From Epiperipatus broadwayi (Eukaryota; Onychophora; Udeonychophora; Euonychophora; Peripatidae): 64,000 nt of DNA. Below the pieces are notes generated by a model. That model had not been told where the DNA came from. It saw nothing but the letters and a program-made list of their open reading frames with translations, and ran no database searches. Position numbers and translations under genes: made by a program. Numbering within the stretch: position 1 is the first letter of the stretch; each line of letters opens with the position of its first letter. Location of the stretch: contig JAQFVV010006208.1 in the NCBI GenBank assembly GCA_028023455.1, positions 8,292,963 through 8,356,962 of the forward strand, written 5' to 3'. Positions 21,250 through 31,548 of the stretch are shown here, piece after piece.

Positions 21250-21775
21250 GTTACTTTATTACTTTTACAATGCTTTATATAATTATAACTCACTAGTGAC
21301 AGTTTCAATTGCCCTAGCAATCTTCTTCAGGATTATAGCAAACAGTACAAATACATGAATACAAATATACATGAGCATTACCTTACATATATATTCTATC
21401 TTATAGCATATACCTACATATATCTTTATATACATCTCTATATATAATTTTTACCTCTTTATATAAAATACGTTTTAATCTTTTATGAACATATAATTTT
21501 ACATTTTATATATACATATATTCGATCTTATAATCATTATTTATATACCTACATATATCTTAACATACCTCTCAATATATAATTTTTACTTCTTTATAAT
21601 ACATTTTAACCTTGTTATATTTTATATTTATCAATCAATACTTCCCATATATATATATACTGTATTATTTCATTTATTTTTTTATCATTTTATAAAGCAT
21701 TGTAAAAATAATAAAGAAAGTAAATGATATTAATATTAAATGGATTTGGCAATGCAATAAGAAAGATAATTAAAA
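21250..21775. mobile_element. RZ-4 copy (long form)
   Basis: Begins TTACTTTATTACTTTTACAA, then CACTAGTGACAGTTTCAATT, GCCCTAGCAATCTTCTTCAG, an AT-rich core with CATACATATATCT-type repeats, and ends AGCATTGTAAAAATAATAAA and GGATTTGGCAATGCAATAAG. On the minus strand the CTGAAGAAGATTGC...GCAATTGAAAC segment is HHR-like. The ends are inverted with respect to each other, as in the copies at 33760-33995 and 43545-43940. Confidence 0.7.
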
Positions 21776-21852
21776 GTTATATTATTATTCATAGACTATA
21801 CAAACAGAGATGAGTTGCTCACCAGAATCCATCAGCCAGTTATTGGCTTTTT

Positions 21853-21953
21853 TTTTTCATGTGTCAAAGCATCATCCGGGAAGCGAACCCGAAAACCCAG
21901 GACATCTTCTTGTAAGGCAGCTGTGCTGACCACTCGACCACCAATGCTTGACC
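21853..21953 (-). mobile_element. SINE-T with 14-bp TSD
   Basis: GTTATTGGCTTTTT occurs at 21839-21852 and 21954-21967. The minus strand has GGTCAAGCATTGGTGGTCGA (A-box region), GCACAGCTGCCTTACAAGAA, the B-box-like GGGTTCGCTTCCCGG, GATGCTTTGACACATG and an A run. Best preserved copy, about 101 bp. Confidence 0.92.
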
Positions 21954-22567
21954 GTTATTGGCTTTTTACTTCTGAATTTGAGCTGATACACCATGGTCTT
22001 TTTTCTCAGTTGTCCAATAGTCCTTAACTGAAATATCAGTTGAGTTTTCTTAAAGGTAGAATGAATGTGTGTGAATAAACTTTTTTTTTTTAAAAAAAAA
22101 TAATATTTCCCATCATGACTCTTACTTATTTCCAGGAGTCTGTAAAGTTGACAACTAAGAGCAGTTGGCAATCTAAGGCAAAGGATGATGGGAATCCTGA
22201 TTGCAGACCGAGAATGCCATTCAATGATGATCTTTTAATTAGGTACTTACACTGGAAGTCAGTTTCAAGTGAAGGAATATTTCATGAATTGAAAGAATTT
22301 CCTAATATTAAATAGAACATTGTTGGACTTTGTGAAGTTAGAAGAAAAATGAAGAGACATTCAATTTAATAAGTGGACACGTATTATACTACAAAAGCAC
22401 AACAAATATTGAACGAACAAGAGAAGTAGAGTTTGTTATAAATAAAAGTGGAAGATCAACATTGTGGAGATTGATCCTATATCAGACAGAGTGGCAAGAT
22501 TAGTTATTCAATTTAATGGAAGATAAGAAATGGAGATAGTTCAGATTTGGAGAAGTAGAGAATTTTA

Positions 22568-22789
22568 AACCACTAAACATCACATGATCACCATTTCATA
22601 TGCTAGTATATAACTGTTATTAAAACAGGCAAAACTCTCCATAACACACAAGGCAGAAACTAGTCTGGGGATATTGGATGAGTAGGCAGTAGATGGAAAT
22701 TTTATGCACTAGCCTTCTGGCATCCATTGATTACTCTGGTTGGCACTGAGTGGCACTATTGTATGTATGGAGAGTTTTGCCTGTTTTAA
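22568..22789 (+). mobile_element. RZ-1 insertion in LINE-B with 12-bp TSD
   Basis: Flanked by TAGAGAATTTTA (22556-22567) and TAAAGAATTTTA (22790-22801). Starts AACCACTAAACATCACATGA and ends GAGTTTTGCCTGTTTTAA. Internally an inverted end piece runs to CTCTCCATAACACAC and is joined to the 3' half of the HHR (from GCAGAAACTAGTCTGGGG). The CTGATGA half is missing, so the ribozyme is not functional. Confidence 0.9.
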
Positions 22790-23300
22790 TAAAGAATTTT
22801 ATATGAATGCTTTTAATTAGACCAAACGACATTTTAAAATTGTCATGGGAGACTTTAATGCTAGAATTGGTAAATGATTGGAAGATGAAAGTGCTGAGGA
22901 TACATTTGATCAGAAAAAGAGGGGACTCAGACTTTCACACATGCAGCAAAATCTTTGTATTACGAATTGTTTGGAGAAAAATGGGAATGGACATAGAAGT
23001 ATCCAAATAAAAGTACAGTAAAAAGGGATTATGTTTTGATTAACAGAAGATATATATTTCATGATTGCAAGGTTCTTAATAGATTTAACATAGGAAGTGT
23101 TCATTAATTAGTGAGATGTAGGGTATGTATTAATGCAAAATTATAGAGATAAAAAATTAAGAAAAACAGTTTTTAATGAACAATATTCGTATTCTTCAAA
23201 ACACTTTGGTGAATTTTAATTAAAACTTGCAAATTGTTTTAAAATATTTACATTTATTGAATATGGTTCAAATTTGAATGAAATCAATAAGATAATTAAC

Positions 23301-24039
23301 ACAGGCAAAATTCTTCATACAGTAGTGCCACTCAGTGCCAACCAGAGTAATCAATGGATGCCAGAAGGCTTGTGCATAAAATCCCCATCTAGTGCCTACT
23401 CATCCAATATTCCCAGACTAGTTTCTGGCTTGTGGCCTTCGTCAGTGAGGAGCTTTGGATCTGAAAGCACTGCACCTAGATCTTAGGATCTAATGCAACC
23501 CTCCAGCAGCCACCTTTTATCTCTACTTAACTACAAAACTATGAGAATAAAATTGAAAACAATATTTTCAATCTAAGCTCAATAGCTTATATAGTCATAT
23601 GGTCTGAACCCAGTTCAGTACCCATACCTTTTTGTGTCTTTGGTTCTGTAACAACCATAGCCACCACCTATAAGGTAGGATTGGTGTTAAACCACTAAAC
23701 ATCACATGAACACTATTTCTTATGCTAGCACATATCTGTTATTAAAACAGGCAAAACTCTCCATACAGTAGTGCCACTCAGTACCAACCAGAGTAATCAA
23801 TGAATGCCAGATGGCTTGTGCATAAAATCCCCATCTAATGCCTACTCATCCAATATCCCCAGACTAGTTTCTGGCTTGTGGCCTTTGTCAGTGAGGAGCT
23901 TTGGATCTGAGAGCACTGCACCTAGCATTGATTACTCTGGTTGGCATTGAGTGGCACTACTGTATGGAGAGTTTTGTCTGTTTTAATAACAGATATGTGC
24001 TAGCATAAGAAATAGTGATCATGTGATATTTAGTGGTTT
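23301..24039 (-). mobile_element. RZ-1 head-to-tail tandem in LINE-B with 12-bp TSD
   Basis: AAGATAATTAAC flanks it at 23289-23300 and 24040-24051. The 3'-end motif ACAGGCAAAA recurs at 23301 and 23747, a 446-bp unit. The second unit is cut at its HHR 5' region (near 23925) and joined to an inverted 3' part. HHRs are at 23402-23460 (intact core, CTGACGA) and 23848-23906 (CTGACAA, broken). The insertion sits between the endonuclease and RT parts of LINE-B, so LINE-B is older. Confidence 0.92.
23402..23460 (-). ncRNA. Hammerhead ribozyme, RZ-1, GGC/GCC variant
   Basis: Minus strand: ATCCAA, AGC, TCCTCA, CTGACGA, AGGCCACAAGCCA, GAAA, C-TA-G, GTC, TGGGAA, TA, TTGGAT. One mismatch in inner stem I. 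Outer helix perfect. Confidence 0.74.
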
Positions 24040-24734
24040 AAGATAATTAACATTATAGAGAACTGCAATGAACATAACTGGCACAAAAAAGTTAGCAACC
24101 AATCAATAAATTTTCTGCTGACAATATATGAAGAAAAGAAGGAAAATAATATATATATAAATGGTCTATTAAGAAGAACTGAATGTCCAAAGTTTTACAA
24201 AATGGTACAAAAAAAAATTAATAATGATATAAGAAAATATAATTGTGTATTAACAGGAAAAGCTACAGAAGAGAATAAAAGTATCAAAGGTGTAGAACAA
24301 CATCTTGGTATTGGTAGGAAACTTATTTCTACAATAAGAAGATGGAAATGTTACAAAAAAGAAAGATGGCATCATCAAATATGTAAAATAGTTTTATACA
24401 AAATTATGTAATGATAGAGAAAAAGATTTTCTGAATTGTCCAGCATTCTAAATGAAGAGGTGAACCATCCAATTAAATCTATGAAGAGAAAAGCTCTAGG
24501 AAATAATGAATTATAGTCAATATTTTAAAAGAAGCAGGTAAAAAATAGAAAAATTATTGACAAATTTATATACCAAATGTCAAATGCAATAATCATGTTG
24601 ATATTTAAGAAAGATGATAAAGAAGATATTAGAAATTACAGACATTTCAGTCTTTTATCAGTTCTATATAAAATTTTTACCAAGATCAACTGGTGTGAAT
24701 TTTGGATTTTACCCAACCAAAAGGACACATATAT

Positions 24735-24838
24735 GTCAAGTATCTGTGGTCATGAGGTCAGCATAGCTGCCTTACAAGTAGTTGTCCCGGGTTAGCAGGT
24801 TCACTTCCCGGCCGATGCTATGACACATGGGGGGGGGA
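24735..24838 (+). mobile_element. SINE-T inserted in the LINE-B reverse transcriptase
   Basis: GTCATGAGGTCAGCATAGCT, TTACAAGTAGTTGTCCCGGG, B-box-like AGGTTCACTTCCCGG, GATGCTATGACACATG, ending in a G-rich run instead of A. Comparison with the LINE-B copy at 60.3 kb shows that flanking coding sequence (ACCAACCAAAA before, GAACAAGATGGATTTGAAAG after) is contiguous there, which proves insertion. The TSD is unclear. Confidence 0.85.
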
Positions 24839-25192
24839 GAACAAGATGGATTTGAAAGTGGTTTTTTGCACAATAGATAATTTATAGAAAGTACCAATAA
24901 ATATGATTTGCCATTATGCTTTGGATTTGTAGGTTTTGAAATGGCATTTGACTCCATAAGCATTTCTACATTGATTAAATCACTGGATCATCAAAGTATA
25001 GACTTGGGTATCATCATATTCTGAAGAATATTTACCATAATGCAACAGCAATGATTAGATTACATGGTGATACTAACAAGTTTAAGATTGAGAAAGGAGT
25101 GTGACAGGGTGATTCCATGTCTCCAAAACTTTTTACGGCAGTTTTGCAAGTAGTTTGTGCAAGTTAAAGAAGTAAATGTAAATGAAGATTAT

Positions 25193-25792
25193 GTTTTATG
25201 CATGAAATACATATAATGGTGATTATTTATCCCTTCAACATATGTGTTCAAGTGTATCAGTGTTATGAGATAGTGTGGAGAATGGTGTGTGAAAGTCTGT
25301 GCTCATATACCCTATATATTACATATATAGACACAGGTATATAATAAGCCTGTGTGTTTCCATTATTACATAGTAGAGATGTCTGCCCATCCCTTGTATA
25401 TGTATTGAATGGATTATGTCCTGTACATGAGGGTCAGATTGACCTTAGGTCAACATGGGTATGACAAAAATCTCAGCCTCAGGGTGGCCTTTGAGCATTC
25501 CATCATCAGATTTTCAATTGGATGGATGGTTGAAAAGTTGGAGTGAGGAGTAGATTGAAGCCTGTCCATTAAAGTATGAGGTTTGGCTATCTTAATATGT
25601 ATCTGAGCATTTATAGCATATATGTGTAGAGATGATAATCTGGACCAACTGATCATTGCTGGTTTAGCATGAAATACATATATTGGTGACTATTTATCTT
25701 TTCAACATATATGTGTTCGAATGTATCAGTGTTATGAGATAGTGTGGAGAATGGTGTGTGAAAGTCTGTGCTCATATACCCTATATATTAAA
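25193..25792 (+). mobile_element. RZ-3 head-to-tail insertion (about 1.27 units) in LINE-B
   Basis: CATGAAATAC begins at 25201 and again at 25668, so the unit is 467 bp. The first, partial unit begins within the HHR just 5' of the predicted cleavage site. The complete unit holds GTGTGAAAGTCTGTGCTCAT, TCTGCCCATCCCTTG, CATGAGGGTCAGATTGACCT and the second HHR (25634-25698). LINE-B sequence AAGATTATGTT precedes and AAATCATCTAGATTTTGC follows, contiguous in the 60-kb copy. Exact termini and TSD are not certain. Confidence 0.85.
25634..25698 (+). ncRNA. Hammerhead-like motif, RZ-3, one core mutation
   Basis: GATAATC, TGG, ACCAA, then CTGATCA (G8 changed to C), stem II TTGCTGGTTTAGCAT, GAAA, T-ACAT-A, triplet ATA, TTGGT (5 Watson-Crick pairs with ACCAA), GACTATTTATC. 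Inner stem I is ACCAA here versus ATCAA at 14.8 kb, both pairing with TTGGT, so the helix is kept. The G8 change should abolish normal activity. Confidence 0.6.
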
Positions 25793-26515
25793 TCATCTAG
25801 ATTTTGCAGATGATTGTGGTTGATTTTTCAAATAATGCGTCAGAACTACAGAAAATGCTGCAATAATTATCAGACAAAAATAAGAAAGTAGGACTAAAGA
25901 TAATTGCTAAAAAGGTTGATGTTCAATGGATTTTATCAAAAAAAAAATAAATGTTAATAATGATGAATTAGAAGTTGACATCTGAGTCCGATTATTACTA
26001 TATATGGAAACGAGATGAAATTAATTAGAGAATTAAATTTGATTGAAGTGCTTTTGGTACAAATAATTTAATGATAAATGAAAATATGCCTATGTGCTTG
26101 GAAAATATCAATTCATTTATGTATCTGAGATTTGGACACTTAACAGAGGAGCAATATGGAGATTTCAGACCCCCCAATGAAGTATGGAGAGATGTATATT
26201 AGGAGTAAGAAGAGGTCAAAAACAAAATATATGGGCGAGAAAACAAACAGATGTTAGTGATTATCATTGAAATAATTAAGAGACTGGAGTGGAATTAGGC
26301 TAGACATATTGGGAGGAGATGGTAATAGATGGACAGTAGAAATCATACACTGGATCTCAAAAAATGTAAAAGATCTAGAAAGAGATTAGATGAAATAAGA
26401 AAGTTTGCTGATGGAATTTGGAGAAAAGAGACTAGAGGTAGGAGAACCTGAATTAAACTTAAGAAGAGACCTTCATCCTGCAGTGGATCCATAATAGTTA
26501 AAAGGATGATGATCA

Positions 26516-28010
26516 TAAGTCAATGATGATAATTTTAATGAATTATTTTTGAAAACAACTATTTTGTTAAATTATTAATTCTATAGTTTTCATTAAAGCC
26601 ACTGCGAATAGTGAATTTCAAATTTAAAAAGCCCCAAAATTATGCTAATCTTGATAAATGAATGCCTATCGGCAAAATCTAGCTATTTCATTTACTAGTA
26701 CGAGCTGCGGCTGAGAAACTAACGTACAGTATATTTAACTACAATTTAACTTTTTTTTTTTTTTAATTAAGATTGCAAATTATACTCCCTCTCCCCTTAC
26801 ACGCTCCCTTAGCCTCTTACATTCCAATCCCAAAAGTTGCTTTTGATTTAATTAGTCCAGAAAATTGTGAAGTGAGATGTTTTTTAATACTATTTCCCCA
26901 TATTTACTTCGACAACAAAGTATAATAATTCAAAAATGTTTCCACAACCTTTCATGTTGGATTATGGTCAAAATATGCCACTTTTTTCTTTTTGTTTTCA
27001 CTTTTTAAATATTTTAGTTCTCTTACTGACAAGTCTTAGAATTCTTTGACTACAAACTCATGTATCATTTAAAACAAAATGAACAGGCTCCAAAAACAAG
27101 CCCTCAGGCAGCGACTAAGCGATCAAAACAATCAACGGACTATTATATTGAAAGAAAAGACTTTTTAAACCATCTATCCATTTTATATAGACTTAAATTT
27201 GTAAAAAAGAAAAAAAGGGGGTTAGAATCCATCCTAAACACATCTTTAGCATATTAGAATTCATTTTCTTTTTTTTATATTTGATTTACCATCGGAATGT
27301 GACTCATATGTCAGTTTTCATAAATAAATAATTATACATAAATAAAATACTTGATTCTTTCAACCCTGAAAAAGTTTTAATGGGATAAAACGTCAAAGTA
27401 TTTCAGACGACAGAATTTTAATAACTTTAGAGAAACGTTTAATAAAATGCAATTGATTATGATATATATACATACAAAAAGTAGAAACTTTTTTTTTCTT
27501 TTAAAAAAGATTTTTTTAAAATTAAAGCACAGCATCTTAACTGAGGGTGTTAATAAAATTAATCATGCGCATACGTCCTTTGAAGATTGAATTGATGAAT
27601 ATTGTAGAATTGACGTACAGATGTGTAATAAGAATCTATGAGTCATATAAAAGCCAGAAATTTATTTACGCGTATGTATACACAAATATGTACTTACAAT
27701 TATGTGTACAGATGTACACACACATCTAGTAACGAAAAACATTACGTAAACACATCAATTTACATGTAACAGTTATGTGTACTACATATTAGCACTATAT
27801 ATATCAATATAAATGCCAAATAATAAGGTTATAATAAAAAATATATGCACTCATTTAAAACTTAAATCACAATAAGTATATACCTGTGTGTGCGTGCATA
27901 ACAAAACTAAACTTTTGAAAAATTATAGATGTTTTTTTTATTTTTGAAAGTGAAGTTTTATTCTGCAGCCGAAACCGTATTCTCTAGATTTATCGTTATT
28001 CCTTTATATA
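26516..28010. other. AT-rich stretch, one HHR-like degenerate motif
   Basis: Near 27365-27415 the series CCTGAAAAAGTTTTAATGGG followed by ATAAAACGTCAAAG resembles a CTGA...stem II...GTC-AAA hammerhead-type relic with a GTTTTA/TAAAAC stem. A 65-codon frame at 27060-27257 shows no recognisable domain. No gene was supported. Confidence 0.4.
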
Positions 28011-28022
28011 TATAAAACTCAC

Positions 28023-28150
28023 CTGTCTGACATCAGATCTTGCAAAAAACTTGCCTTTTCCAAGAGCCACTCTAAAGCAATTACAACCCTCCATTATGTA
28101 GTCACCAATTCCAGTGGAGAGTTCGTTCTTCATCCGTTCACAAAAAAAGC
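28023..28150 (-). CDS. Candidate internal exon of an unknown host gene
   Basis: On the minus strand a 128-nt block runs from an AG acceptor (TTTGAG, 28152-28151) to a strong donor (CAG followed by GTGAGT at 28022-28017). It reads through 42 codons without a stop after a 2-nt split codon; the peptide includes ERMKNELSTGIGDYIMEGCN and continues CFRVALGKGKFFARSDVRQ. Composition is GC-richer and more codon-like than the flanks. No domain was recognised and the acceptor has an A-rich rather than pyrimidine tract, which counts against it. It could also be a relic of an unknown transposon. Confidence 0.35.
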
Positions 28151-28588
28151 CTCAAACTTTTTTTTAAAAAAAAACTTAGTAATTTATCATTGTCTATATA
28201 TGCAGAAGCCTCAAGTAATTCACCACTTAGACAGAATCGGTTGCCTCTCCAAGAACTTAACGTTTCCAAATGAAGTTGAAACTAAGTAAATAACATTAAT
28301 GATAGTATTTCTTTCCCACATAGTTAAATATTCTAATATTTTGTATAATAATCCTTAAGCTATAAAAAGTAAACAAATATAATATTCAGTTTAGATTGTA
28401 AAAATGATAACTAATCATTGGAATACGAATTACACATCCTGCTTTAATCGTCTACACTAAGCTTTATGGGTAGGTTGCGAAGAGGCGGGTTAGCCGAGGA
28501 TACCTAGAACAGTTTTAGGGTGGGTAAAGAATTCAACCTAGACAAAGAGAGCTGGAAAATATTTCATCACCTGTTAATTTAAATAAAC

Positions 28589-28700
28589 TCACCTGTCAAG
28601 GTGCAAAACAATGCAATATCTACGTGTTGTCCAATCAGACCGAATAACCACACAAGTGACTCGCAACCCAGTACGGGTGGTCCAATAAAAGGAAATCAAA
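28589..28700 (-). other. Candidate upstream exon or 5' UTR
   Basis: On the minus strand this GC-richer stretch ends in CTTGACAG followed by GTGAGTTT, the same donor context as the block at 28023-28150. One frame is open (FYWTTRTGLRVTCVVIRSD...). It might be the preceding exon or first exon of the same gene, 439 bp upstream. Continuity of frame across the two blocks cannot be verified. A region at 28450-28560 is also GC-richer (GAGGCGGGTTAGCCGAGG) without a known identity. Confidence 0.22.
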
Positions 28701-29139
28701 CTGATGCAAAGTTTACGACAAACAATATTTATTTTCCACAATTATTCAGTAAATCATGGACAAATTATGATGAAAATAAAATTACAAATTCAATGCTGCT
28801 TTTGATGGTTATTGAGGAAGAAAAATTTAACTTTTTTTTTCGAGTTTTTAAAATAGGTAATTTCAAATTAGCAAACAAATACTCTGCACATTATTTATAC
28901 ATAATATTGATAAGTAAATAATAGTTGGCTAGAGTGTTAATTAAAAGGTAACAGTTTTAATTGGGACGTAAAAATAAATATAATTTTAATCAATTTATTT
29001 TTTTTATGACATTTTACAATAAAGTAATTTCTGGTTTAAAAATATGATACTTTTATTATATTTACAGAATTACAAAAGCCATGATTTCATTTACATGTAA
29101 GACGTTAGTGATAGCTAATTAGTAAAAATACCAAACTCT

Positions 29140-29318
29140 CCATATAGTAAGGCGACCAAGCGCAAGGTTTTGTAAACAATGGACACAGGAAGGTTTGTGC
29201 ATAAAATCCCTATCTAGTATCTACTCATCGGCACTAGAAAATAATTTTATGTACAAACCTTCCCTGCATCTATTAATTACAAAAGCTTGCACTTGGTGGC
29301 ACTATTATATGGAGAGTA
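29140..29318. mobile_element. RZ-1 remnant (both ends, no ribozyme)
   Basis: Minus-type landmarks (CTCTCCATATAGTAAG, GCATAAAATCCCTATCTAGT, CTACTCATC) are joined at 29230 to the inverted end (GGCACTA...TTATGTACAAACCTTCC...GGTGGCACTATTATATGGAG). The ribozyme-bearing centre is deleted, leaving a short foldback. Confidence 0.75.
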
Positions 29319-29319
29319 T

Positions 29320-30245
29320 GGTAAGGGTTTTAGATTATTTAGAGAAAGTACAAAGGGAAGTAGAAAGACATGCATTAGATGCAGAGATGTGGACAGCAAA
29401 AGAAGCAATTCAAGGAGAAATGGGATGGTCAAGTTTTTATATGAGAGATGCAAAAAGTAAAATGAAAATGTTTGGTAGGTTGCAGTTTATGGATAGTAAA
29501 AGAATAGCCAAAATAATGTTTAATTGGGTTATGAATAAAGGGCAGGTAACAAGATGGGTGAGAAAGGGTATTGCGGTGTGCAAAAGATTTGGATAAAGAA
29601 TTTATATCAGTATACTTGTTTAAAAGGTGGGATGATTGTGTTAGAAGGATTGTTAAGTGTTATAGTGGTAAAAAATAGAAACATTAATAAAAAATAGGGA
29701 GTTGGAGAGATGGAGAACTAGTATGGAGGGTAAGAAGAGTTTAAATATATATAGAAGTAAACGGAATATTGGATGCGAGTTAATTTATGATAATAGTAAG
29801 GAAAGTAGTTTATTGTTTAAGGCTCGCACAGGATCTTTAGCAACAAGAGAATTTACATGTAAATGGAAAACTATGGGTGATTTAGTGTGAAAATTGTGTA
29901 AGGAAGGTATAGAAAATATTAGGCATCTGTTGATTGAATGTAAATGCTTGAAAGCAGAAAGGGTACAGATAATGAAGTTATGGGAGAATAGGTATGAACA
30001 AAGTGACTATACATAAAGTGAGTTATTGGTTTTTATGCTGGGTTTGCGAAAAGATATGGGGATTTAGATATAAAGGCCATAGAGTTGACAAAGATTATGT
30101 TGTGGAAATGGGATGAGGCAGAATATGGGAAGACTCGGGGTGGGGAATGGAAAATAAAGTGGCTAACAGGTTTATCCAGGCATAATTGCCGAGATATTCT
30201 TGACTTCAATTAAGGAGAAGCCAAAATACATCCAATCACATACTC
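29320..30245 (+). pseudogene. LINE-A C-terminal half, plus strand
   Basis: Begins with LDYLEKVQREVERHALDAE, continues GWSSFYMRDAKSKMKMFGRL and FNWVMNKGQVTRWVRK, then after frameshifts NIGCELIYDNSKESSLLFKA, the C-x2-C region (changed by a stop near 29888) and MKLWENRYEQSDYT. Ends with the 3' UTR GATATTCTTGACTTC and AAATACATCCAATCACA. 5'-truncated and dead. Abuts an RZ-1 remnant. Confidence 0.85.
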
Positions 30246-30246
30246 T

Positions 30247-30382
30247 ACAAAGTGTATCAGCAATATGAGATAGCATGGATAGTTGAGGGTTGTGTGAAAG
30301 TCTGAGTTCAACCCTATATATTACATATTGGAGTGCAGATATGAAAAAGCCTCTCCTGTAGAAAAAAATTCATATATTAAAA
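30247..30382 (+). mobile_element. RZ-3 fragment between two LINE-A copies
   Basis: AGTGTATCAGCAATATGAGA, TAGCATGGATAGTTGAGG, GTGTGAAAGTCTGAGTTCAA and TGAAAAAGCCTCTCCTGTAG match the 3' part of RZ-3. No HHR included. Confidence 0.72.
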
Positions 30383-30668
30383 TAATGAAGTTGTGGAAGA
30401 ATAAATATAAACAAAGTGATTATACAGAAAGTAGGTTATTGGTTTTTATGCTGGGTTTGGGAAAAGATAAGGGGGATTTAGATATAAAGGCCATGGAATT
30501 GACAAAGATTATGTTGTGGAAATGGGATGGAACAGGATAGAAAAGAATATGGAAAAACTTAGGATGGAAAATGGAAAGTAAAGTGGCTAACAGGTTTCTC
30601 TGGACATAGTGGCTGAGATATTCTTGACTTCGTTTAAGGAGAAGCCATAATACATCACATCACATCAC
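30383..30668 (+). pseudogene. LINE-A 3' end
   Basis: Encodes IMKLWKNKYKQSDYTESRLL, then FMLGLGKDKGDLDIKAMELT, and ends GATATTCTTGACTTCGTTTA, AGGAGAAGCC and a (CATCA)n-like tail (ATACATCACATCACATCACA). The repeated tail is the LINE-A 3' terminus. This pentamer-like tail replaces poly(A). Confidence 0.85.
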
Positions 30669-31256
30669 ATTACTCTTATTAACAGCATGTGTAAGCATAT
30701 GAAATGGTAATCATGTGATGATTTGACGATAGCTAATTAGAATGGATGTTATAAAAATATACCACCACCCCCATTATCATTTGCTGTAGGAGGAAGGATA
30801 TAACATTTTGGATGAATTATTCATACTCTACGTTCATCTAATATATATATATAATTTTTGTTTTTCATTATTATAATAAGTATACCATATTTAAAAAATA
30901 CTTGAGCAAGCCTTTTTCTCATCAGGTGGGCCATGTGGTATAAGAAATTGTTTCTCTTCTTAGGTTTATCCTAAAGCTAAAAATACCATGATATCCACTT
31001 ATTGGATGGCAAATGGATATCTAGCTACTTTTGGCAGTCTGATAAGTAATTCTTTTCCAATATATATTTTTAGAGGACTGTTGGAATAGCCTTAATGTAT
31101 TTCTATAAAGTAAATGTGTGTATAATATGTTTTCTTGAAGATTTATAATGATGGTATTTTAATTGTATTTATATGTTGGACTATTTCTATCATCTAATTG
31201 TTTTAAAATTTCCAATGACATTCAACTGTTAGTAATAGAACACATGTTAGTTATAT

Positions 31257-31350
31257 AATGAGCATGTCAATAGCTCTTAACAAGCTTTTCAGAATATCCC
31301 TATTTTTAGACCAGTTTCTAACTTTGGCTGTCATCAGTGATACTTATAAA
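31257..31350 (-). mobile_element. RZ-2 fragment with decayed HHR
   Basis: Minus strand: TATCACTGATGACAGCCAAAG, then TTAGAAACTGGTCTAAAAAT and AGGGATATTCTGAAAAGC. CTGATGA, GAAA and GTC survive but stems I and II do not pair well. A relic. Confidence 0.6.
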
Positions 31351-31419
31351 ATTATGTCATGTGATATGATTTGATTTCCTTGACATACGTGTTAGTATAT
31401 AGACAAAGTTGCAAGTGGA

Positions 31420-31548
31420 ATTCTCCTCTCTTCTTCAGGTGTTGCGGCTCTGACCAGTAGCAGTATTAGCATGGTAATTGAACTTGGATCTTTAGATTCT
31501 TGAATATTGAATTTTAAGATAATGGCTCTACCTAACTGAGCCATCTAA
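31420..31548 (-). mobile_element. SINE2 copy
   Basis: Minus strand: TGGCTCAGTTAGGTAGAGCC, ATTCAATATTCAAGAATCTA, AAGATCCAAGTTCAATTACC (weak B box), TGCTACTGGTCAGAGCCGC, AACACCTGAAGAAGAGAGGA. This copy preserves the 5' tRNA-like segment best. Confidence 0.75.

Larger units (their letters stand above)
22305..26515 (+). pseudogene. LINE-B: near-complete but dead copy with nested insertions
   Basis: Pieces of one APE-type LINE lie in order on the plus strand. The endonuclease start, IVGLCEVRR, is near 22320 and the catalytic-type MGDFNARIG near 22845. Pre-RT sequence lies at 24060-24560. RT motifs follow: [15 protein letters not shown] and [12 protein letters not shown] (24600-24690), FEMAFDSI (about 24935), a GV.QGDSMSPKLF region (about 25105) and FADD (25802-25813). 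The C-terminus (LEWN.ARHIGRR and following) ends near 26515. It is interrupted by RZ-1 (22568-22789), an RZ-1 tandem (23301-24039), SINE-T (about 24735-24838) and RZ-3 (about 25193-25792). Stops and shifts are many. LINE-B ends also lie at 32.1, 50.8, 59.3 and 61.6 kb. Family members of this type are widespread in invertebrates. Confidence 0.88.

Noticed and set aside
21853-21953. tRNA gene
   Set aside because: A and B boxes are present but there is no full cloverleaf or clear acceptor stem, it has an A tail and TSD, and there are five dispersed copies: a tRNA-derived SINE.
27060-27257. 65-codon basic frame (YHLKQNEQAPKTSPQAATKR...)
   Set aside because: No domain, no splice signals and no second copy; left as a chance frame.
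28601-28921. 106-codon plus-strand frame
   Set aside because: Low coding quality; overlaps, on the opposite strand, the possible exon that ends in a strong donor site. No recognisable domain.
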